64,000 nt of DNA from Bryoerythrophyllum caledonicum (taxonomy: Eukaryota; Streptophyta; Bryopsida; Pottiales; Pottiaceae). Under the pieces are notes generated by a model, which worked only from the letters and a program-made list of their open reading frames with translations, was not told the origin of the DNA and made no database searches. The stretch's first letter is position 1. Each line of letters starts with the position of its first letter. The position numbers and the translations under genes are program-made. Location of the stretch: assembly GCA_963971425.1 (NCBI GenBank), contig OZ020517.1, positions 3,598,501-3,662,500 on the forward strand. The letters run 5' to 3'. Below are positions 57,951 to 64,000 of the stretch, in pieces.

Positions 57951-58560
57951 AATTGCACGCTCCTAATCTGCACGCCCACCCCATCCTCGCTCAAAAAAAT
58001 CGCCAAAACACCACCAACAAACCTAAAATCCAACCGACATCCGAACAAAAACCCACCACTGGAAAGGTACGAGATCGGCATCGAGGTCGTGAGTGATTCT
58101 GTGCTAAAAAAGAAATACAAACCTAAAATCCAACTGACGCGGAAACCGACATCCGAAACCGAAACCCACCACTGGCAATACACGAGATCGTCTCTGCAGA
58201 CGGAATCACGGGGGATGAAGCGTGGGGGAGAGTGACTGTAGGTGGATCTGCTCGGTACCTGTAGGTGGATCTGCTCGGGTGGATCTTTTCCGAGGAGGCA
58301 CGGAATGCGGTGAGGAGAGGCTTGTTAGCGACGCGGCGAGGAGGGGAGGAGATGGGAGGGGGTGGGCGAGAGGGGCGATCTCCACCGCGGGCGATGGCGG
58401 AGAGGGGCGGAGGTGAGAGTGACGCGGTTGAGAGGTTAGGGAGATGGAGGCCGGACGACAACGGTTTCGGGGGTTTTGGCTTGGTCGCCGGTGACCGTTT
58501 CCTCAGGGGCCTGTCACCGCCACTCAAACCGTCGGTTTGCCTCATTCAAAGCTAGTAGTA
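57951..58560 (-). promoter_or_regulatory. 5' region of the TPR gene
   Basis: The first ~230 bases carry a direct repeat (AACCTAAAATCCAACYGACA at about 58020 and 58121, then GGAAACCGACATCCGAA). They are followed by a GC-rich stretch (58260-58560) with overlapping ORFs on both strands that I regard as non-coding promoter or UTR sequence. Confidence 0.4.
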
Positions 58561-60105
58561 GATGAAAATGAGGGGGACGAAATAAAAACGGATGAATGAA
58601 TTCTGTCTAATTGACCGACTTACATGAATGGAGTATGTTCCCTGGTCTGAGAATCACCGTCACAGCGAGCGATTTCTAAACTCGCTAAAATTAGTTGAAA
58701 AACTACAAGAAAAACCCGACTGGAGTTCAGCTTTGGGGAAGAGAGGATGGTAGACAGGATGGAATTTTTCAATGCACCAGAATAGAGTCTCAAAAATCTT
58801 ACACTCCCTCATTCTACACCAATGAAATGCACGAGTGTTTGTGGCAATCAATGCTCTTGGGCCCTACCCGATGCAAGTTGGTAGTATTCCAAGTTTCCCA
58901 AAAAGTTGACCAGTGGTTCCCCCACACCTTTCCCATGTGGTCCCAGTTACTAACACAAGACCCTAAGATTCAGGGTGACTTGCGGGGCCACCTTCAGAAA
59001 AACTCTACTAATACACCAAAATTTTGAAAAAATAATGAAATTTAGCCTGAATGTTGACCAACACAATAAGTATTTAGCCACCTTTTGAGATGATACCACA
59101 TGAATATATCATGGATATTACAAGTATTGTCTGGGTATACTATGGATATTTTAGGGTATGGCCTAAGTATCTATACATCTTATGTGCTTGAAAGCTTTAA
59201 GGGGGGTTTCACACGCGGACCGTGGACTGAACTATGTCGAGGACCAAACTATGTTGAGAGGCTGAGTTTTGGAGTTGGAAAAAAATATCAAAATATGTAA
59301 TTTGCGGAGTTTGGGTACTTGTAGTATGAAAGCTTGGGGGACCAAGTTGAGAGGCCGAGACCCATCCCATTCGGCAAACTCCAAGTCAATTTCTACTTCT
59401 TAAGGGTCTTACTTTCATGAAATTTCCTCTCACACATTCTCTAGCCATGGAGTCTAGAAGGAAGCACATTTTTGGTTTAAAATATCAAGAAAATTATCAA
59501 AAGGCTCATTATACCAAAAAATTCCAACATAAACATCGTAACAGAAAATTTCAGGTAAAAACATTTAGGTGAAAATTCAAATGAAAAATTTCAGGTTATA
59601 AAGTTGAGTTAAAAAATTGGATAAAGAATCTAGGTAAAAATAAGCTATTGTTTTAATCTAACGGTTAAGATATTGTAAAATCTTAATATTTTAATGAAAA
59701 AAATGTTTGGCACCTCAGCAAGAGTTTGGTCAGAACGAGAATAGAAACCCAAACTTCTCTCGAGGGACCGAACTCTTGGTGCCAAAACCTCCAAAAAGTG
59801 TTGCCACGAAGGCATTTTAGAAGCCCTTGGCCTCTCAATCCTTGATGCGTGTGTGACGGCCGAGAGGCCGACTAAGGCCGATTTTGAGGCTCTAGACCAA
59901 TCGAATCCCAAGTAGCACTCGGCCTCTTGACCCTTGGTCCGCTTGTGAAACCCCCCTAACTCCTTCAAAGTGCAGATCGCTAGACACAACAGACATGCAA
60001 ATTGATGAGTAAATGACGAAATTTCATCCGATTGATGGATTATAGCGCAAATCATCCAACACTATCAAACAATGTTTTATTCTCTGTCTCTGTAAATATA
60101 TAACT
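58561..60105. repeat. Repeat-derived intergenic region including repeat R copy 2
   Basis: 58822-58990 is a second copy of dispersed repeat R (see 33466-33860), here without the MITE and so representing an empty site. The rest is AT-rich; GGCCGAGAGGCCGA-type words recur at about 59350 and 59860-59930. No gene recognised. Confidence 0.5.
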
Positions 60106-60423
60106 TTAAATCCAGTCATTTGGTGGTGGGATTGGTCCAGATACTGAATGGGTTTGTGCGATGTTGTATGATTCGATTTCGAGGGGTTTCATTTCCGGAA
60201 TCCTTCTAGAGTCTTTAATAGCGTCCTCTTCTCCCCACCACTGAGCCAAACATACGCAACTACAAAGTAGTACAATAACCCCTGATATAACCCCCAACAC
60301 AACGATGTTGTTGCGAATAAAATTGCCCACAAAAATTGCAGAGCTTGCAATAGCCACTGGGATCCACTCCAAAAGCATGAGTAAGCTTTCCAGAAACTTC
60401 TTGATTGCCTGTAATACACCCAT
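60106..60423 (-). CDS. Hypothetical small two-helix membrane protein
   Basis: A 105-residue ORF from ATG at 60423 (MGVLQAIKKFLESLLMLLEW). It has two hydrophobic segments, about residues 18-36 (WIPVAIASSAIFVGNFI) and 40-65 (VVLGVISGVIVLLCSCVCLA), then a polar tail ending PPPNDWI. Membership of a family is not recognised; the size and two-helix layout recall the membrane ORFs elsewhere in the window but the sequence does not align. The frame is open upstream and an additional exon is possible. The gene status is uncertain. Confidence 0.35.
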   Translation of the reverse strand: MGVLQAIKKFLESLLMLLEWIPVAIASSAIFVGNFIRNNIVVLGVISGVIVLLCSCVCLAQWWGEEDAIKDSRRIPEMKPLEIESYNIAQTHSVSGPIPPPNDWI

Positions 60424-60604
60424 CTTTTCGAATGTCTGTATCGAGTTCGTAAGAACATATTCATTCAACACCAAACATGCTCGTTTCTTACATGAAAAGA
60501 AGTTGTCTAAATAAAAATTTCCAAGAGTAAAAGAACCACGGATGAAAAAATAAAATCACCAGGGTAAGCCCGGTGACGACTACACCGTTCCGTGAAATTT
60601 CCTA

Positions 60605-60756
60605 CACTAATTGAAAATTTACATGCAATTGTTGATTGACACACACTTGCTTGAGAACAAATACCCAAGCAGAACTTGGCATGCACATGCTTTGATGGAA
60701 ATTAGTGTGGGTGATCTACATCAATAATCCCTCTACACTATATTCAGCGTTTAGTG
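60605..60756. mobile_element. Possible short TA-flanked CACTAA element
   Basis: TA|CACTAATTG at the left and GTTTAGTG|TA at the right, 152 bp apart, with one more internal TACACTATA. Only the terminal six bases are inverted, so this is weak support for membership in the CACTAA MITE family. Confidence 0.3.
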
Positions 60757-60769
60757 TACTGGACAGGGA

Positions 60770-60910
60770 CTCAACTGGGAGATAACTAGGATAAAATTTT
60801 ATTTTTACTTTTACTTTTACAATTTTGGTTAACTTACCTAAACTTATATTACATGTTAGGGACAACAAGTCAATATATTAGTTCTTGTATATATAAAACA
60901 AGTTGTATAT
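60770..60910. repeat. Copy of the AT-rich repeat found near the Helitron-like elements
   Basis: ATTTTTACTTTTACTTTTAC, TTAACTTACCTAAACTTATA and TTAGGGACAACAAGTCAATA correspond in order to 940-1070 and 1530-1600 (TTACCTAAACT, GTTGGGAACAACGGG, ATACTAGT). It is directly upstream of the L11 promoter. Confidence 0.55.
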
Positions 60911-61208
60911 GTATTTTTTCAAAAAGTAAAATCAAAAGCAAAAGAACCACGGATGGGAAAAGAAAAATCAATAGCAAAAAGTAAAACCCCAAACCTCCTG
61001 CACCCTGGGAAGCGGGTATCATCCGGATATCAACCCACGGAGGTGTGCGCAGCGCCTTATCTGAGAACGCCTTATCCCCTTCGTTGGCTGAGCGAGCATT
61101 TGCAGCTCAATCCTTCCCAAATTGCACCACAAATCCATTGCTCGTGAGCTTGGAAGCTCTCTCTCTCTCTCACTCACTCGCGTGGAGGAGGAGGACCGCA
61201 TTGCGACC

Positions 61209-62520
61209 ATGGCGGCCACCTGCGGAACGGCTCTCTCGGGCGCCCGCCTCGACTCCCCCTTCCTGGCCCGAGGTGCCGCTACCAGCCTCGCCTCGTCCTC
61301 GTGCGGCATCACCAATGGCGCCTTCAAGCCCGTCGAGATGCGCGGCGTCTCCCTCCCCCAGCGCAAGTCCCTCCAAGTCGTCGCCATGGCGCCTCCCAAG
61401 CCCTCCGGAAAGGCCAAGAAAGGTATGCCATGGAGAAAATCTGCCGTGGGTTAGGTCACAAGTGTGGGGTTTGATGTATTGGCGGAATTGGATCAGTGAA
61501 TTTTGCTGGGTTTGGTGGATTGGTGAATTTTGTGGGGTTTGAGCGATTTGCAGTTGTGGGACTCGTGAAGCTGGCGTTGGAGGCGGGGAAGGCGACTCCT
61601 GCACCGCCCGTGGGTCCGGCGCTGGGGTCCAAGGGAGTGAACATCATGGCGTTCTGCAAGGAGTACAATGCCAAGACGGCGGACAAGCCTGGTTACGTTA
61701 TTCCTGTGGAGATTACAGTTTACGACGTATGGACTCTGATTTCCTCCGTGTATTTTGAAATAGGTTAAATGAGAGCTCGGTTACGTGTTTTCCGAGTTGT
61801 TCACTCTTTTCGGTTGTTGACACAATGGGACTCTTTCGATATTTGAATACAGGATAGAAGTTTCACGTTTATCCTGAAGACGCCGCCGGCTTCAATCCTT
61901 CTCTTGAAAGCAGCAGGTGAATTCTCCTCACATGAGACATTGTTTTTCATGAATGTCTGTTCGTACTACTCCTGAATTCTATCTCAAGGATTAGTCCGGA
62001 TTCTGCATAGCAACATCAGAGCTACAGATGCTTACATGTTCAGATTCAATTCTAGAGCGATGTATGAAAAGTAGAGTAGTGAATGTAGCCTAAAATGTAT
62101 CATTATTCTGAAAGCATCCTCAAATTGAATCCCCAGCTGCATCTAGTCATCAGTCACTCAAGATTCTTCGTAACCAACCGCAGAGCTTCACACAGATTGT
62201 TTATTCAGTTCCACTTTTTAGATGAAGTTACATAATTCACACTGTATGAAGTGGAGTGGATAGGGTTCAGGGTTTAACTCTGTCTGAGCTAACAATTGAC
62301 CCTCATTCCAGGTGCCGACAAGGGCTCCAACGAGCCACAGAAGGTGAAGGTCGGCAAGGTGACGCAAGACCAAGTGAGGGCGATTGCGCAGGAGAAGTTG
62401 CCGGACTTGAACTGCACCTCAATCGAGTCTGCGATGAGAATTGTCGCCGGAACAGCGGCGAACATGGGGATCGACGTCGACCCGCCCCTGCTGGAGAAGA
62501 AGCAGAAGGTGCTACTCTAA
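61209..62520 (+). CDS. RPL11: Plastid 50S ribosomal protein L11 (nuclear-encoded)
   Basis: bL11 forms the base of the ribosomal stalk and the GTPase-associated centre with 23S rRNA. Exons 61209-61422, 61554-61726, 61853-61916 and 62312-62520 join in frame to 219 residues. Residues 1 to about 62 are a Ser/Ala/Arg-rich plastid transit peptide ending near [17 protein letters not shown]. The mature part has the L11 signatures [21 protein letters not shown] and [13 protein letters not shown], then [36 protein letters not shown] and a C-terminal RNA-binding domain ([18 protein letters not shown]). The ATG at 61209 is the first start giving a transit peptide. The 5' leader has a CTCTCTCTCTCTCACTC tract (61151-61173), common in plastid-protein genes of land plants. 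All four exon junctions are canonical. Confidence 0.95.
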
Positions 62521-62924
62521 ACAGTTAAGTGTAGTTAGGAGTTTCGCCATTTCATTTAGGGCTTCCCATTTATGCTCTCTTGAGATTTTTTTTCTAGCTC
62601 CACGCTGTGTATCAGTCGACACAAAACGATGAGTTGAAGTCATGGGTGGCTGAAGGAGCTGCGTGAGCATAAATGACATCCAATTCAATACATTGATTAG
62701 AAGCATTCGATTTTTTTTTTGCAAGCATCGCAAATTTCTTTAGAAACATATTCCCACACTTTGTGGTCAAAATGTTTCAACAACCACATTGGTATGTTTG
62801 CGGTTATTGTCCTACTTTGTGCTTGACCATTTAGAAAGGAAAGGCGCCATAAACAAAGTCCCCTGAATCATACAGCTTAAAGTCTCATTCAGTGTCTTCC
62901 ACCTACAGTGAGAGCTCAATTTCT
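62521..62924. other. 3' UTRs between convergent genes
   Basis: Holds the 3' UTR of L11 and of the minus-strand gene whose stop is at 62925. No ORF of interest. Confidence 0.5.
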
Positions 62925-63458
62925 CTAGATGATGATCTCTTCAAAGGAGTCGACTATAGTTGCATGTTGGAGCTTCCTGTGGAAGCCTTTGCATATGTTC
63001 TCCTTCTCCACTTCGGCCAAGTGTCCACCCACACTCTCCTTCTCAGCTTCCAGGTCCTCAATCTCAATGTCCTGCTGCTCTTCACAGTTATCAGTGGCGG
63101 AATCTTGGACTGGATCAAGGTTCTGATCCATGTAATCGACCACTTGATCTTTCTCTTTCTCCTGAACGATAAAGAGCTTCTCACTCTCTACCTCAAGAAC
63201 GTGGTGGCCTTGAGTCTGATCATCCCCCACTTCTGCATCAAGAAAAACGTCACTCAAGTTGGTGGTGGTTTCTGAGACGTCCTCAGGTTTTGTGGGTTGG
63301 GTCACAGCACAAGAATCACTGGTTATCATTACCGCATTGGACCTCAGGCTCTTGTTGTCCACCGCCGCTTTTGTTGCATCCTGATTATTATTCTTATTAT
63401 TATTATTACTCTGCCATGCCAGACAGTGCAGGCCCAGATCTGCTACTTCCAAAAGCTC
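62925..63458 (-). CDS. Last exon of an unrecognised gene, acidic C-terminus (partial)
   Basis: After an acceptor-like TTTGAGCAG near 63459 the minus strand encodes about 177 residues to a stop at 62925. It begins ELLEVADLGLHCLAWQS, then an Asn/Lys run (NNNNKNNN). A long acidic, Glu/Asp/Val-rich and probably disordered part follows (VVDYMDQNLDPVQD, EDLEAEKESVGGHLAEVEKE), ending HATIVDSFEEIII. I do not recognise the family. Reading-frame length and composition on this strand, against only low-quality ORFs opposite, support real coding sequence. Upstream exons were not found in the remaining 540 bases and probably lie beyond 64000. Confidence 0.5.
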   Translation of the reverse strand, partial: ELLEVADLGLHCLAWQSNNNNKNNNQDATKAAVDNKSLRSNAVMITSDSCAVTQPTKPEDVSETTTNLSDVFLDAEVGDDQTQGHHVLEVESEKLFIVQEKEKDQVVDYMDQNLDPVQDSATDNCEEQQDIEIEDLEAEKESVGGHLAEVEKENICKGFHRKLQHATIVDSFEEIII

Positions 63459-64000
63459 CTGCTCAAATCAACACTTTCCAATGACCATGGAAACCTCAAA
63501 CACACCACACAGCCAAAGAAAACGTAAAAAAAAACAGTGAAATAGACACGTTGTATATTCAATTGTAATGATATAGGTAACAAAGACCTTTCTGAGCTGG
63601 TTTCAATCTAGATCATCAAAGGATCCTGTGTCTACCCTGTAAACCTTTTTATTGTGGACACTTGACAATAAGACCATGGAACCTGGTAACTAGGTCCTTT
63701 TTTCTATACCAGTTTACCAACAATTGAAAAGTGTTGCCTCCAGTCACGACAATGCACTCTATCTCTATATCACTCTGGGTTGCTATTCACATCAAGATCA
63801 ACAACACCTCCAACCCAGAATAAGCAGTAACCGGGATCTTACCTATTATAAAACCAACCACATGAGCACATAACACAAACCACATGAGTACATGACACAG
63901 GGTAATAATAGTGGCGTGGTTAGTAAGGTACGAAAATTGATTCAATCAGCTCCTGTAGTGGTGCCAACTCCTTCTTGTCGATCAAAGAAAACTCCTACAA
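63459..64000. other. Probable intron of the minus-strand gene, window edge
   Basis: No coding exon recognised. An imperfect direct repeat (AACCACATGAGCACATAACACA / AACCACATGAGTACATGACA) lies at about 63855-63898. Confidence 0.35.

Noticed and set aside
57498..58235. 245-residue plus-strand ORF opposite the TPR gene start
   Set aside because: Arg/Pro-rich antisense frame over a GC-rich exon and leader; the minus-strand frame is spliced coherently and has domain features.
1..64000. CRISPR arrays, operons or bacterial-type defence systems
   Set aside because: The DNA is eukaryotic (spliced genes, plant families). The short regular repeats found are minisatellites without spacers.
1..64000. tRNA or rRNA genes
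   Set aside because: I saw no convincing cloverleaf or rRNA core sequence, but a tRNAscan-type search was not possible, so small RNA genes could be missed.

Overview
The window is eukaryotic nuclear DNA from a land plant. Genes are rich in introns with GT-AG boundaries (one GC-AG). The contents include a nuclear gene for the plastid ribosomal protein L11, a DYW-type pentatricopeptide (PPR) editing factor, a PTI1-like receptor-type kinase and plant-type TTTAGGG-like tracts. The PPR protein has near-identical ~100-residue P-L-S triplets of a style I associate with mosses such as Physcomitrium. I infer a bryophyte, probably a moss; a lycophyte is not excluded. The rest is dense in small transposons, mostly non-autonomous.

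Layout. 1-2.2 kb: direct repeats, two small Helitron-like elements with a GGGGAC minisatellite, and a MITE. 2.8-11.6 kb (+): a 24-exon CstF-77 gene (pre-mRNA 3'-end processing). 12.1-13.1 kb: a TTAA-flanked element. 13.5-15.3 kb (+): PTI1-like kinase. 16.2-17.5 kb (-): two-exon nitroreductase. 17.9-18.6 kb: CACTAA-type MITE. 19.8-21.7 kb (-): two closely spaced ORFs of an unrecognised membrane-protein family; a decayed copy of the same pair lies at 53.8-54.3 kb. 24.4-31.4 kb: a decayed Mutator-like transposon with convergent accessory and transposase genes, followed by tandem duplications and minisatellites to 32.4 kb. 32.5-46.5 kb: nested MITEs, including a long palindrome interrupted by a 200-base assembly gap, with no intact gene. 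46.6-49.0 kb (-): the DYW PPR protein. 56.4-57.95 kb (-): a TPR protein with DPF motifs. 61.2-62.5 kb (+): plastid L11. 62.9-63.5 kb (-): the last exon of a gene that probably runs off the window.

The host genes are housekeeping or signalling genes with no evident shared pathway. The most distinctive content is mobile DNA. (i) A family has termini CCCCTAAAG...CTTTAGGGG flanked by TTAA, the terminal signature of piggyBac-type elements, and includes a palindromic foldback member. (ii) A MuDR-like element has both genes broken by in-frame stops, most of them one C-to-T change from a sense codon. (iii) A two-ORF membrane-protein family recurs. All names rest on reading the sequence; no database search was possible.
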